DNA of 37,742 nucleotides from Hydnum rufescens UP504 (Eukaryota; Basidiomycota; Agaricomycetes; Cantharellales; Hydnaceae). Every line of letters starts with the position of its first letter. The first letter of the stretch is position 1. Made by a program: the position numbers and the translations under genes. Where the stretch lies: contig MU129020.1 of assembly GCA_014904985.1 (NCBI GenBank), positions 1 to 37,742 of the forward strand, given 5' to 3'. Positions 9,958-20,008 of this stretch are shown one piece after another. The notes under the pieces were generated by a model, which was not told where the DNA came from, did no database searches, and saw only the letters and a list, made by a program, of their open reading frames with translations.

Positions 9958-10071
9958 GTGAGTCCCTTCCCCCCCCCCTCCAGTAGCTTCAGCCATGCAA
10001 AAAGAGCAGTGAAAGCTGCTCTTTTTGCATGGTGCTTATTTCTTAACTAATTTAAACATAGTATTTTGTAG
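9958..10071 (+). other. Dual-hairpin intron module R3
   Basis: Donor CAG|GTGAGT, a C-rich tract, hairpin A at 9994-10031 extended to CATGCAAAAAG/CTTTTTGCATG, branch CTAAT, acceptor GTAG. The exon 9694-9957 repeats ACACAGCAACRCGACA-type words and ends with hairpin B. Confidence 0.8.
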
Positions 10072-10256
10072 GTTTCAACTTCCCTCGCGAATGAATACCA
10101 ACAAAGAACCCCCTGTAATCCCGCATATCGACACCCAAATGACAGGGGACCCATGCAAACTGCCATGCGTATGAGCTGGCATATGTACGAGCTGGCGTAT
10201 GTACGAGCCAGCATGCACAGCCCCAGTACCCTACACCTGCGGGTGTGGGGTACAAG

Positions 10257-10368
10257 GTATGTTTTAAGTGTTTTATTTCTTGGTCTTGTGGCGCAAAAAG
10301 AGCAGCATAAACTGCTCTTTTTGCACTGCAGTAATGTTGTACTAATATTTTATTCCTTATTTCTCTAG
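10257..10368 (+). other. Dual-hairpin intron module R4
   Basis: Donor AAG|GTATGT, hairpin A at 10293-10324, branch CTAAT, acceptor CTAG. Hairpin B is the short form TACCCTACACCTGC / GCGGGTGTGGGGTA. Confidence 0.8.
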
Positions 10369-10535
10369 ATCCTCGACCAGAACCTGCACAACCCCCCTAC
10401 AAACCTGCCAAATGACACGCTGGAAACGAAAACCCCGAATGAGCCCCCACAAATGAAAAGCAACCCCCTTGAGGGAGTGCCCAAGCAGAACTGGCCCCTG
10501 ACTGGGGTGTATGGATCCCGCCCGCTACAGCAGGT
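10369..10535 (+). other. Exon-like segment followed by a decayed module (R5)
   Basis: This segment is colinear with the exon at 12580-12787 (shared words include GACCAGAACC, CTGCTGAACA/CTGCCAAATGA, CCCCCTTGAGGGA and GACTGGGGTG). It ends in a broken hairpin B (CCCGCTACAGCAGGTGTG) and a donor-like GTGAGT, but no hairpin A follows. Confidence 0.5.
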
Positions 10536-10570
10536 GTGGTGAGTGACCCACATGAACCATCCCCCCTGTG

Positions 10571-10648
10571 GTGGCAGGGGGGGGGGGATAATATGTATAT
10601 AATAATAGTAGTAATAATAATAATAATAAATACATAATAATAAATAAG
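10571..10648. repeat. G tract and TAA-rich simple repeat
   Basis: A run of G precedes ATAATATGTATATAA and repeated TAA/TAG units up to about 10648. A similar TAA-rich stretch follows module R7 at 12885-12930, so it may be a recurring end block of these units. Confidence 0.7.
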
Positions 10649-10733
10649 TATATAATCCAGCACAGCCATGGATTGGCCAATAGATGGCCAAAGAACTGAA
10701 TTGGAATGGCCTGATTTCAGCCATAAGGTTTGA

Positions 10734-10788
10734 GGGACCTATTAGGTACCATTTTCTGCCCCGAAAGTGGTACCTAAATTAGGTCCCC
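10734..10788. repeat. Foldback hairpin GGGACCTA...TTAGGTCCC
   Basis: GGGACCTATTAGGTACCA pairs with TGGTACCTAAATTAGGTCCC around a loop of about 17 bases. The words GTGACTGACCAGCCTG right after it also occur at the start of element Y at 13907, so this may be a related element end. Confidence 0.65.
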
Positions 10789-10799
10789 CATGTGACTGA

Positions 10800-11126
10800 C
10801 CAGCCTGGAACAACAGGGCACAGAGAAGACCCATATGAATGGTCATACGGTGTGGAAGATAAAAACATCCAGTATCAGAAAATGTGAAATTACACCACTT
10901 CCAGCCATTGGATGATCACATGACCAATTATGAAATTAATTACAGCTATGCAAAGAAACCAAATTTGTTCTGTAACTCTGTCAGTTTTGATCGGAGAGGT
11001 ACACCCATATGACGCTTGGAAAGCCAAGATTTACACCTTTCTAATTGTATTAAACACAAGTCAAACAGACCAAAACTGCACTCTCCAGACCAATATTACT
11101 GCCAAAATCCGGGATTTCCAGTAAAA
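10800..11126. other. Unassigned spacer
   Basis: AT-rich sequence with one short plus-strand frame (10930-11124) and no recognisable product. No further structure was seen. Confidence 0.35.
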
Positions 11127-11385
11127 AAACGAATTTCTCCATCAGTTCACATCCAATCTGCTTGGAACTGCCGTGCCTAGAAAGATGTTAAAATTCCACA
11201 TCAAATGGTATCAAGCACGTGAAGAAAAGATCAAAAATGCACTCTGCAGAATGATATTACTATCAGAATCAACACCCATCAGTAAAAAATGAATTTCTCT
11301 GTCAGTTTGCATCCGATCTGCTTGGAACTGCCACACCCAGAAAGCTATTAAAAATCCGCATCAAATGGTACCAAGCACACCTATT
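11127..11385 (+). repeat. Two direct copies of a repeat with about 155-base period
   Basis: AGTAAAAAA.CGAATTTCTC, then ATCTGCTTGGAACTGCC and CATCAAATGGTA occur in the same order at 11127-11220 and 11282-11385. Weaker relatives of the CAGTTTTGATC and AGAAAGCT words occur in the 28.2, 29.2 and 30.2 kb repeats. Confidence 0.65.
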
Positions 11386-11557
11386 ACAGATACAAACTGA
11401 TGTCTCTGCATTGAATCCTATACCATGCACTTGTTCCATTTATTAACCAGTAACAAAAACACCTTAACCACCAGACTAGGCTCAGATTAATCTCCAAAAC
11501 CTGGAGATGTCCCTTAATTTCACTTCCCATAAGCTCCAAGATACATCACAAGACCAG

Positions 11558-11760
11558 TGACATCATGCTCCAACTACTCCACAAGCCCAGCAAATTAGTG
11601 ACATCATTCCCTTTATGAATCCTTTTGTTCTCTTTATGAATGACATCACTATGACATCATTTCTTTATTTCTCTTTTGTTCTACTCCACTATGATCTCAT
11701 AGCTTTATTACTCTTTTGTTCTTGCTCCATGCACAGCCACCTTCAGAAAGGTATATAAGC
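11558..11760 (+). promoter_or_regulatory. Promoter-like region: four TGACATCA motifs and a TATA box
   Basis: TGACATCA occurs at 11558, 11599, 11641 and 11652, with CTTTTGTTCT-type words repeated between. TATATAAG follows at about 11752, then a C-rich start-like segment. TGACATCA resembles the site of ATF/CREB-type bZIP factors. Downstream on the same strand lie the exon at 12312 and modules R6 and R7, which it may serve. It could equally be the promoter part of an unrecognised LTR. Confidence 0.4.
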
Positions 11761-12311
11761 TAGCAGATTTTCTTGTACCCCCCATCATCTCCTCACTCTG
11801 GAAATCAACCACTGTCTACTACTGTCAACCATTCTGCTTATAATCTAAAGAACAGTCTATCTAAAGCCATCTGGAGCTAAGTCATCTTCAAGGTTGTTGA
11901 GACCAAGCTACTGGAAGCCATCTATGTGAAATACTGAAGCCAAGGATAGTTGCAGAACCTAAGGTTAGAGTTGCTGGACATCCAAGGAATAAGTAAGCAT
12001 AATGAAATACAAGTCAGGAAAGAAGATTGAAGCATACTAACAAAACTAACCAAGCACTGACCATTCTATAACCCATAGATATCCACATTTTGACCAGGAG
12101 GACATAAACAAGGACACACAAATATCAGTAAACAAACAAACACAACACAAACACATATAAGCCTTTCTACAAGCATCCCTCACATATAAGCCTTCCTATA
12201 AGCATCTACAATATATCATTGACTATAGCTAGTCCATATCACATTCCATTCTCCAATAAATGCATACACATCTTGCAGAGAGTGATCAACCATTGAAGCA
12301 AACCAACCCAT

Positions 12312-12466
12312 TTGAATAAACAGAAACAGTCTCCCATCTACACACTGGCTGAACCAGATTTTGATTTAACAGTCATCAGAGCTCCCAACCCTTCTTCTAT
12401 AATGGATGACCTGGAGTCCATGGCCCAAGTACCCACACCCCTGCAGTGGGTGTGGGGTACTACAAG
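12312..12466 (+). other. Exon-like segment with open frame ending in hairpin B
   Basis: An ATG opens a frame MNKQKQSPIYTLAEPDFDL and continues through hairpin B (CCCACACCCCTGCAGTGGGTGTGGGG) to the donor of module R6. Of all the module exons, this is the one most like a true coding start, but the frame is not obviously continued in the next exon. Product unknown. Confidence 0.3.
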
Positions 12467-12579
12467 GTATGTTTTATTTTTTATTTTTATTCCTTATTCT
12501 TGTGGTGCAAAAAGAGCAGCATGAGCTGCTCTTTTTGTGCTGCATTCATGTTTAACTAACTCATTAACTACTTCTCTAG
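12467..12579 (+). other. Dual-hairpin intron module R6
   Basis: Donor AAG|GTATGT, hairpin A at about 12507-12538 with perfect GCAAAAAGAGCAGC-type stem, branch CTAAC, acceptor CTAG. It lies 2.1 kb beyond R4, separated by unrelated sequence. Confidence 0.8.
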
Positions 12580-12787
12580 ATATTGGACCAGAACCCACAT
12601 GAACCCCCAGCCACAGACCTGCTGAACAACATGCCCCAAACGAAAACCAGGAACAAAACCACACACAACCACACAAACAAAAACTGGGAATGAAGCCATG
12701 AAGGCCCACATGAATGAGAACTGTGAGTGACACCCCCTTGAGGGATCACCCAAATGGACCCCAGGCTCAGACTGGGGTGAATTCCAG
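12580..12787 (+). other. Exon-like segment homologous to 10369-10510
   Basis: It starts ATATTGGACCAGAACCC and ends with a short hairpin (CCCCAG...CTGGGG) and ATTCCAG before the R7 donor. No frame is recognisable as a known protein. Confidence 0.5.
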
Positions 12788-12938
12788 GTAAGTACTTTTT
12801 CTTTAGCTCCACTTGCACAAGAAGAGCAGCCTCTGGCTACTCTTCTTGGGCACAGGGTGAGCCCCACTGGGTGAGCCTATGGATGTATATACTAATATAA
12901 TAATAATAACAATAAATTAATAATGCATAATCTGGCAG
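12788..12938 (+). other. Dual-hairpin intron module R7 (acceptor tentative)
   Basis: Donor CAG|GTAAGT, hairpin A at 12814-12854 with the paired change AAGAAGAG/CTCTTCTT replacing AAAAAGAG/CTCTTTTT. A possible branch CTAAT lies at about 12893 and acceptor GGCAG at 12938, after a TAA-rich stretch. Confidence 0.55.
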
Positions 12939-13012
12939 GGGCCCCTGGTGTCAGGGCAACACTGCCATCGAAGCCACAAACAGAAAGAGGAAAGAGATTA
13001 ATTAACCACATG

Positions 13013-13136
13013 CTATCGCAGTGGGAATCCTGAGTATACACCACACAACAAGGGACACACAAGTCTCACACCTATCGCAGTGGGAATCCTGAGAGATCAA
13101 AACTGGTGATCCCCCAACTGCAAAGGGCTATAAATA
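13013..13136 (+). promoter_or_regulatory. Duplicated 22-bp motif upstream of a TATA box
   Basis: CTATCGCAGTGGGAATCC plus TGAG occurs twice, at 13013 and 13072, 59 bases apart. CTATAAATA follows at about 13128-13136. A CTTCC-rich leader then runs to an ATG at 13210. This arrangement looks like a compact fungal promoter with paired activator sites. Confidence 0.4.
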
Positions 13137-13209
13137 CTATTTCCTGCACACAGCCTCCAGCCTTCCAGAGCCTTCCGCCGTCTTCCATAACCTTCCAGAT
13201 CCTCCTAGA

Positions 13210-13413
13210 ATGCCGGCTCCACAACCCATCAGTCAGCCTCCACAGCCACCATCACTAAGCCTCACTAAGCTGACACAGCCGTGTTACAAATCCTGTGCGC
13301 ACCTCCACATGGCTATGCCCCAACTTCCATATGTATCCCCCTTAGCGTATGTACTTCCAAGGCAGTGTATGCCTGGGTACTCCAAAGGTGTCCAAAGTGT
13401 CAAAGGACCATAA
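13210..13413 (+). CDS. Small proline-rich reading frame, uncertain
   Basis: Sixty-seven codons beginning MPAPQPISQPPQPPSLSL, correctly placed below the TATA box at 13128 and a CT-rich leader. No known domain is visible. The opposite strand also has long frames here, including a very hydrophobic one at 13568-13768 (an Ile/Leu-rich segment able to span a membrane), so the coding strand is not settled. The locus carries more CpG than its flanks, which suggests a younger or different origin. Confidence 0.25.
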   Translation: MPAPQPISQPPQPPSLSLTKLTQPCYKSCAHLHMAMPQLPYVSPLAYVLPRQCMPGYSKGVQSVKGP

Positions 13414-13906
13414 TGATGTGGATGGAGTATGGATTGGGACAGGTGATGTGGATTCAGGGACTGGGGGTAGAGGAGGGGAGGGGAGTCTGGATTGCAACTC
13501 CATGGACTCATGTGGGAACGAGGGAATGACAGGTGCTGACAAGGGCGCCAATGCTGCCACTGGTTGACTATCCTGCCCATAGCCACTGACCAAGGCCCAA
13601 TAGAACGAGGGCAATAATAATAAGAGAGATGCCAATAATGGCAAGGATGACAATAACCCCATAGTGAATGGAGGAGAGGAGAGACAAGAGCATTTGAGGA
13701 AGTAGGGGCCATATGATAGAGTCGATGAAGAATGATACTCTGACGGGTAAGTCCTTAGGTGGAAGCAAATGTCAATTTGATCCTGACACCTGGGCTGCTT
13801 GGGGGGGCCCCTTGATTGTATTGCAGGGCCCCTGGGGGCCCCCACATGTAAAGACCTAGTTAGATATGATAAATTCAATGCTCATGATATCTAATATGAT
13901 GCAGAA

Positions 13907-14432
13907 AAGTGACTGACCAGCCTGAGACACACTGCATACTAAGCCCTCATGGACACACCAGGAAACTCTAATGAGATATAGCAAGCTCTAGACATGACTA
14001 GACACAGCTGATTTAGGCATGCCTAAATCAACTGCAGGGTGTCCATCAAGCCATTGTAAAACCCCTGGAGCAGCACATGACTCTACACATCACTAGACAT
14101 CACTGATTTAGGCATGTCTAAATCATCCCTGGATAGGCCTCTTCAATTCAACGTCAATAATTAAGCTCTAGACATCATTAGACACAACTGATTTAGGCAT
14201 GCCTAAATCAACCCCAGAATGCCTATCAAATAGTTAAAAAGCTTGGGAGCAGCACCTGTGGTGGGCACAGATAGGCATGCCTATTATAGGGACTTAAATT
14301 TTTTTCATCTTCTGAACACCTTTAGATGCCACCTAGACATCCCTATATAAAAACCACCTCTTAGGTCATATACCAATGCAACCAGAACCCACCTAAGAGG
14401 TACCTTTTTGAGGGTGCATTAGGTGACTGTAA
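13907..14432 (+). repeat. Element Y, left copy, with three 22-bp palindromes
   Basis: TGATTTAGGCATGCCTAA plus ATCA occurs three times (once with one change), each preceded by a CTAGACATNANTAGACA word. The distal end carries an ACCTCTTAGGT/ACCTAAGAGGT hairpin and ends near GAGGGTGC. The whole block is repeated as its reverse complement at 36344-36838. No protein is encoded. It may be a non-autonomous element. Confidence 0.75.
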
Positions 14433-14879
14433 CACTGTAATGAGCATCTGAGATTTTGGTAGTGGCATGCCATTCAGGATTAATTTTGGTTATGATGCAT
14501 CATTTTTGGTCATGACACATCATTTTTGGGCCGTGATGCATCATGACCAAACTTTGTTGATCACAGGAGCCTGAAAAATCATAATTTAGGCATGCCTCCT
14601 AGTGGTTTGGATAGGCAGAAATGTCAAGAAATCTCAGGTGGCACTGTTCCCTGGCTTCCTGCTGTATGTGGCTAGAAATCAATGGTACCAAAAAGTAGTG
14701 ATGCATCATTAATAATGTATGACATGACATCTCTATTTTGACCACCTTAGGTACTGTGTACCATCTGCACACACCCTACCTAAGGTGGTTCAGAAAGTGG
14801 TTGGCCTGGTGTGCTTAGACTCAGAATCAACTCAAGCCACAACTCAGGGATTTGTATATACCTACATACATAATCATAA
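14433..14879. other. Spacer with a second ACCTTAGGTA/TACCTAAGGT hairpin
   Basis: No gene was seen. ACCACCTTAGGTA and TACCTAAGGTGGT pair at about 14740-14793, which resembles the hairpin of element Y and may be the end of a related element. Confidence 0.45.
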
Positions 14880-17363
14880 TTTATCTACTCATAAATGATT
14901 AAATCCTTGTGATCCATAAGACATCCCAACACCTCATCAATCTCCATAGGTGCAGTTTCAATATATCTTGAAGCATGTCACCCCCATTGTCCAGATCAAC
15001 CATCATGTTGGCTACCAGAGTCTTCCAACCTTTCATAAAGTTTAGTCACTCTTTCCTCAGCATAAATTTGAGCATCTGGAGCCCCTCCATTACATCAGGT
15101 TTGAGGTGACTGCATCTTTCATCATTGTTTTGGAACTTGAGGAGAACACCCATTCACATGGAACCAAAGAAGCCTGGACCGGAAGGTAATCCATAGCCAT
15201 TCAGAACCATGTCAGGAGTGTGTACTCATGCTCCTATGGAAATATTAAGTCAACATATGGCCAAATAAAACTCAACTCATACAAACCTGCCAAAAGGTAA
15301 GTATAGGTTTCTGGGAGAGTGGGGGTGTGCTGCAAGTGAACCATATAGGCCTCATATTCTTGATCAATACTCAGTTCTCCAGTATTGAAGTCACCATCTG
15401 TGTCAATGAGACCAAGCTTGATACATATGGACTGGGAGAGTTCAGAGGCTGTGCCCACAACTGAGGGCCTGGTATTCACTATGATCCAATACTCTGCAAG
15501 CTGAATTAACCCAAAAGTCAGCAACAGAATCCCAAGTGGGACAGGCAAAAAGAGTGCAGACAGCAGACCTCATCCTTAATCCATTCCACTGCTTCTGGAT
15601 AAAATACATTTTAATACTTGTATTAAGGACTGTGTGATAATTCCATCATTGGTTTGTGGTTGCAGCAGAAGAAGCAATGGTACTCACTCATCAAAATCAC
15701 ATAAGTGCAACTCTTTCCTGCCTTCTCATGGTATTTGTTTAGCCACACCATTCCTTTCAGTACATAGGGTGACATGTCTGGATTTGAAATCATGTATTCC
15801 TGCCACCAATATTGAAGGGACTGGAAAGCAGGCAGAGTTCCACTGAGGATTGGGGTCATCTCACCTGCCATTAAGTGTTGGACTGAGTGTGGGTACTATT
15901 GAGATTGTATTCAATTCACACCTTGGAGAGGTATGGGTGGCCTAAACTTGTGTCCAAGATGTCATCCACTTTCTGTGCAACAACCCATTGAGTCTTGGTC
16001 AAGTTCTTGCTTTGGAGTTTGCAGTGTTTGTGCTTCATGGACATTACCTGGATAGCCTTTGAAGAAATTAGCACAGACAAGAGTGGATCTTGTTTGTAAG
16101 GACTTACTTTTCATGTGGGTAGAATGGTCTGCAACATTCCATGAGCAGAATCCCACAATGTCTCTACTTCCTGAAGTAATTCTACTTCAGGGACTTTGGG
16201 ATTAAAATTTCCCACAGCATTCCCTTTGTATCCATAAATGCAACACATTGATCACCAGATGACCAGATGGCATTGATGAGTGTATGGACTCAAGCCATAA
16301 CATTGCCATGAGGTGCAATATTTAAGACCAAGAGCACATGCTGAACAGCAATGTTAATTACATGGGCAAATCAGCTGGCACCTACTGTATTAGGGTGTAA
16401 ACCACATAATGCAAAAGATCCCACTCACTGAGCCCTATTTTGCATTGATAAAAATGAGATACCTTCTGCTTTTGGAACTCTTTCAAGCTCAGCCATAAAT
16501 GTGTCATTGTTTGTGGCATTATTAAGTGTCCACCATCCAATCTACTAAGGATATAGCTACAAAGGGCCAGAAAGGTTTGATTTCTCATGTACTTTGTTTA
16601 TGATATTTGCTTGCTCAAGCATTTGCTTCACAGCAGCACATATGGATTTCCCATTGTGACTCCCTGCAAGGTAATTGAAGGCTGTGAGACCTGCACAAAG
16701 CATGAGAGAATTGTCATCTCAGCATTGTATCCAGTGCACTGTTATTGCTAAGAACAGGTATCTCAGCCATGAATGATATTCTTCCAAGTGAGGCCTGAAT
16801 CCACCAGTTACTGTCAATGAGTTTGTGGATAACTGCATGTGAATCTTACTGCCATCTCCTTCTTCAGTTTGTCAAATTCTTCACACCATAATTTGATAAA
16901 GGTATTTTGGATTGTCATATGACACAGTATATCTTTTCCAGCCAAGCTACTATTCAAGTAAAGGGGAAGTTCTCACAACTCTGGGCACTCAATAACATGC
17001 ATAGACTTTGAAGAGGAGTGGCATCAGAACAGGTGTGTCACTTTCATAGGCTTATAAGTGCATACTTGGTCATCCACAGTGATCCAGTGAACAAGATGGT
17101 TCAGAAATCCTTCAGAAGTAAATACTTCTTTCATCAATGGTGGTTTGACTTGGATGTATTCCCATAAAGAGACATAATGCCAATAGTCCAGCCATGTGTA
17201 TTACAGGCCTCAACATATTCATCAGGATGATACTTTTCTATGTGATTACAGAGTGTGGACATGCTTGAATTTTCATACTCCCAGGTGTGACCATCATCAG
17301 GCATTGTGCCATTGGACTCATCATGGAGAGACCTGTCCAACAAGTAAATATTCTCTGAACTCT
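14880..17363 (-). pseudogene. hAT-family transposase, decayed
   Basis: Read on the minus strand from right to left. First comes a BED-type zinc-finger remnant with STLCNHIEKYH (17134-17360). Mid-region fragments follow at 16382-16588 and 15962-16156. Next is a stretch with TPILSGTLPAFQSL and LNKYHEKAGKSCTYVI (15623-15871), then fragment 15234-15548. The C-terminal dimerisation segment QASLVPCEWVFSSSSKT is near 15120-15180, and LKPDVMEGLQMLKF near 15080-15130. The order matches hAT transposases (BED, RNase-H-like core, hATC). In the family this protein cuts and pastes its own element. Several stops and frameshifts separate the blocks, the first zinc-ligand pair of the BED domain is not evident, and the 5' part is interrupted by a solo LTR, so it is inactive. 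Confidence 0.82.
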
Positions 17364-17765
17364 TGTTATGAGTCATACTTGTAACCTCTTACATAACCTC
17401 ATCAGACCTCACCACATATGCACCACATAGGCACCACATACTTTCCTTATTAACATCCTTTAGTAATCCCTCCTTGATCTTCTATATAAGTAGATACACT
17501 TGTACTCTTGCTCCTTAGAAAGATCAAGAATATATGTCTATCAATTGACTCTCTTCTCACTCCATTCATTCTCTTGTGTTAAGTCTCCTTGGGAATCAGT
17601 CACTCCACTCCACTCTCTCTTGTGTACTTGTCTTCTGCAACATTATGTAATCCTTGCACCACAAACTCACTTGTCAATTATACAATTACATTATGGGGCT
17701 ACCCCTCATGCTTGGCCCAATTACATAATCACTTCCTTGTACCACAAACAACCATTAACAACTCT
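17359..17765 (+). mobile_element. Solo LTR with ACTCT target duplication
   Basis: The LTR body is 17364-17760 (397 bases), begins TGTTATGAG, ends ATTAACA, and is flanked by ACTCT on both sides (17359-17363 and 17761-17765). A TATATAAG core and TTGCTCCTTAGAAAGATCAA lie in the middle. It is homologous to the minus-strand LTR at 31113-31509. TG...CA ends with a 5-bp duplication are diagnostic of an LTR retrotransposon; the short LTR suggests a copia-like element (inference). No internal region is present, so internal sequence was lost by LTR recombination. The insertion splits the hAT pseudogene. Confidence 0.9.
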
Positions 17766-18660
17766 CATATGAACAGATTAAAAAATTGGGCATACTTGCC
17801 AACCTTGCACCATGCTCCTCAGTGGCCAGGTACTAATTCATATCCCAAAAAGAAAAAATCTGTATCTGCAGTCTTTGTGGTATGCTGCTTTGGCCCCTTC
17901 ATCAGGGCACAAACTGTTGGAGAGTTTTGAAACATCTGAGGTGAAGAGGTCCCTCCACCCTGAATGTGTTGACATAGGGGGATTAGGTTGTATGTTGTGT
18001 GGAAGAGACCACCCCACCTAGTTGCTGTTCAGTGCACCTGTGGATAGCCAGTGGTGCAATAGAGGCAGGGCTGTCCCCAGATCTGGCAGGTGCAATTGCT
18101 GTCCATGGTGGTGTCTGTGGGAGGAGCTGAGGATCAATTTCCAGTGTCTTCTTCCATTTGGGGGTGCCAGAGTAAGACAGATTGCTTGGTACTCACTTCC
18201 CAGGATCTGGCATGCTATGAGGAGAGAAAAAAAATTGGGGTTTGTGATTGTATTGATTAGTTGTGGACTGTAGAGGTCCTCAATCCTTCCATGTACTATA
18301 GTAGTTCTACCCAAAGTATCCTAACTCCTGACCATACCAAATACACTATCTCTTGCATATCCTTTCTGTTATAGATTATATACCAAGCCTTGGCTCAAGC
18401 TGACTTCAAGCCCAAGCCAAGTCATCCAAAGTTGAGTGGAGTCTTTTGCTTAATAAGCAAACAACTTGGCCCAACTTGGCTCAGAATGGACTCGGACTCA
18501 AGCCGGCTCGAGCCCAGGTCTTTAACAACAGTATACCTCACCATTCATTTTGGGTCCAGTCATCCAGTGCTTTCTATGCTAGACTATAACAATCTAGCTA
18601 CCACCTATCATCTACTTTGTTCCCAGCAGCCATTATATTTCCCAGGAGACTTAATGAAAT
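17766..18660. other. Mixed repeat remnants left of the gene island
   Basis: The first part may be the displaced 5' end of the hAT element. Around 18390-18520 there is word-like repetition of CAAGCC, CTTGGC and CTCGAG. Only short frames occur. The CpG-poor character ends near 18660, where the gene island starts. Confidence 0.4.
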
Positions 18661-20008
18661 TGCTAACGGCTAGATACGATAGAGGATCTGGGTTGATACC
18701 ACATAGGCCCGGAAGACGCCGAGACTAGCTATTTTAATGGGAATCGTTCGGTGATGAATTTTTCATCCGGAGACGGGGACTTCCAAAGCTGGCCCTGCCT
18801 GAGCTGGAATCCGGAAAGTCGCTGCACGGTTTGGTATGAGGCGCCTTCAGCTACTTTGACACTGTTTCTGGGGAGCCCATTCAGTTGTTTGGGTGACTAG
18901 GCGTCCCGCATTTTCAAACTCCGCTCCATCAATGCATCCGTCCCTAGGCTCACCAGGCGCAGACCCGAACGTGTGGATGGGAGGTTTAGGCTGGTTTGGA
19001 TAAATTGCCTGTAAAGTACGTGGGATCGCCCAGCCTAGGGCGCTAGAGATTTTCCCAAAAATTCTTTATATATTGATCGGCTTTCGTTTTAAAAACACTG
19101 GATTGCCTAGAATACCGAGCAGCTCACTTTGGAGTGCTCATGACGGGCTCGGGGGATCGTTCCCCGTTGGGCGAGAATTTTTTTTCCATCTTACGTAATG
19201 TTCTGAATTGACAGGAACGTATTAATAAGTTGAGGTCTTTGTTCCGATTCCATTCTCATCCTTGGCATTTCGATTGATTTGACAGGTAAGAAGAGTATTG
19301 AGAGTTGGCCTCACACCTTAGGTGTGTTCGCCTCGATGCTTCGATATGGCAAGCATAACAAGGGGGATCACCCGTGTGGTGAAATTATTCACCATCGCGA
19401 CCCTGGCACGGGTCGCCCCTTCGCTTTAGGTGGTCTTCAAGATATTTTTGGGAGAAGAAACTAAGCGCGTTAGTGCCACCACGTGCAGGCGGATTAGAGT
19501 TTCCAGGAAGCATCATGAGATAATGACTCCCTTGTGCCCATTGTTTGGATTGTTTTCCAGCTGCAGGCCCAGACCACGTGAGATTTATTGGTCGTACAGG
19601 GAATCCACATTTGACTGGTTGCTTTGAACGGCCTATGCGCACCGACGAGACGGTGCTGATTTACTTCAGGAAATTCGGAACAAACGGTCAAGGGTCAAAT
19701 CTCTCCGCCAATAATTTCCCCTTCTACCTTGTCTGTGGCTGCACTCTCAACCCCCCCGACATCTTTGCGCGCCCTAGATACCCTCTCTCAAGGCGTTTCT
19801 TTCTTCCTTTTTTAGGGTGGCAATATTTCCGTTGGGCCTCGACCCTTTGGCTATTATCCTGTGCCACCCCTTGAGCGCATTCTTTTCGAACGGAAAAGTC
19901 CTCTCGCTTGCATCGTGTTGGGCATTCTCATCCTTCCGACCACGGCCGCGGTCCCTCGTGGTCCCCAATTCATTATCGGACTCCTGTTTTCTTCCCCTTC
20001 GTGCTTAC
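18661..20008 (+). promoter_or_regulatory. Upstream region of the GATA factor gene
   Basis: A unique-looking, CpG-containing region. TTTATATATT at about 19067 is a possible TATA element, and a CT-rich tract ending TTCCTTTTTTAG at 19780-19815 resembles fungal start regions or a 5'-UTR intron end. TTGACAG|GTAAGAAG near 19286 is a strong donor-like site, so a leader intron is possible. GATA words near 18675 could allow autoregulation, but this is speculative. Confidence 0.45.

Larger units (their letters stand above)
5050..10700. mobile_element. Foldback-like complex: palindromic core with two outward arms of intron modules
   Basis: A palindrome (about 8475-9148) lies in the middle. To its left, 12 modules are all read on the minus strand; to its right, four modules are all read on the plus strand. 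Splicing polarity therefore points away from the centre on both sides. Long inverted arms built from tandem repeats recall Foldback-type transposons, but no transposase, target-site duplication or matching outer ends could be identified. No reading frame stays open through successive exons in the spliced sense, so the products are probably non-coding. The outer limits are approximate: the left end is near the GGGGCCCC-rich block at 5065-5090, and the right end is near the TAA-rich stretch at 10580-10650. Confidence 0.55.

Noticed and set aside
5216..10324. The GCAAAAAGGGCAGC hairpins as bacterial rho-independent terminators or a CRISPR array
   Set aside because: Stem plus T tract looks similar, but the organism is a fungus, the hairpins lie inside GT-AG intervals with branch sites, and there are no short regular repeats with unique spacers.
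13342..13878. 178-codon minus-strand frame with a leucine-rich segment as a membrane protein
   Set aside because: A second frame over the same bases is equally hydrophobic, no signal or splice structure decides between them, and its start lies in a GC-rich repeat. Kept only as an alternative to the plus-strand frame.
19817..20008. N-terminal extension of the GATA factor
   Set aside because: The open frame upstream of 20009 contains no ATG and lies in a CT-rich leader; it opens with GTG.
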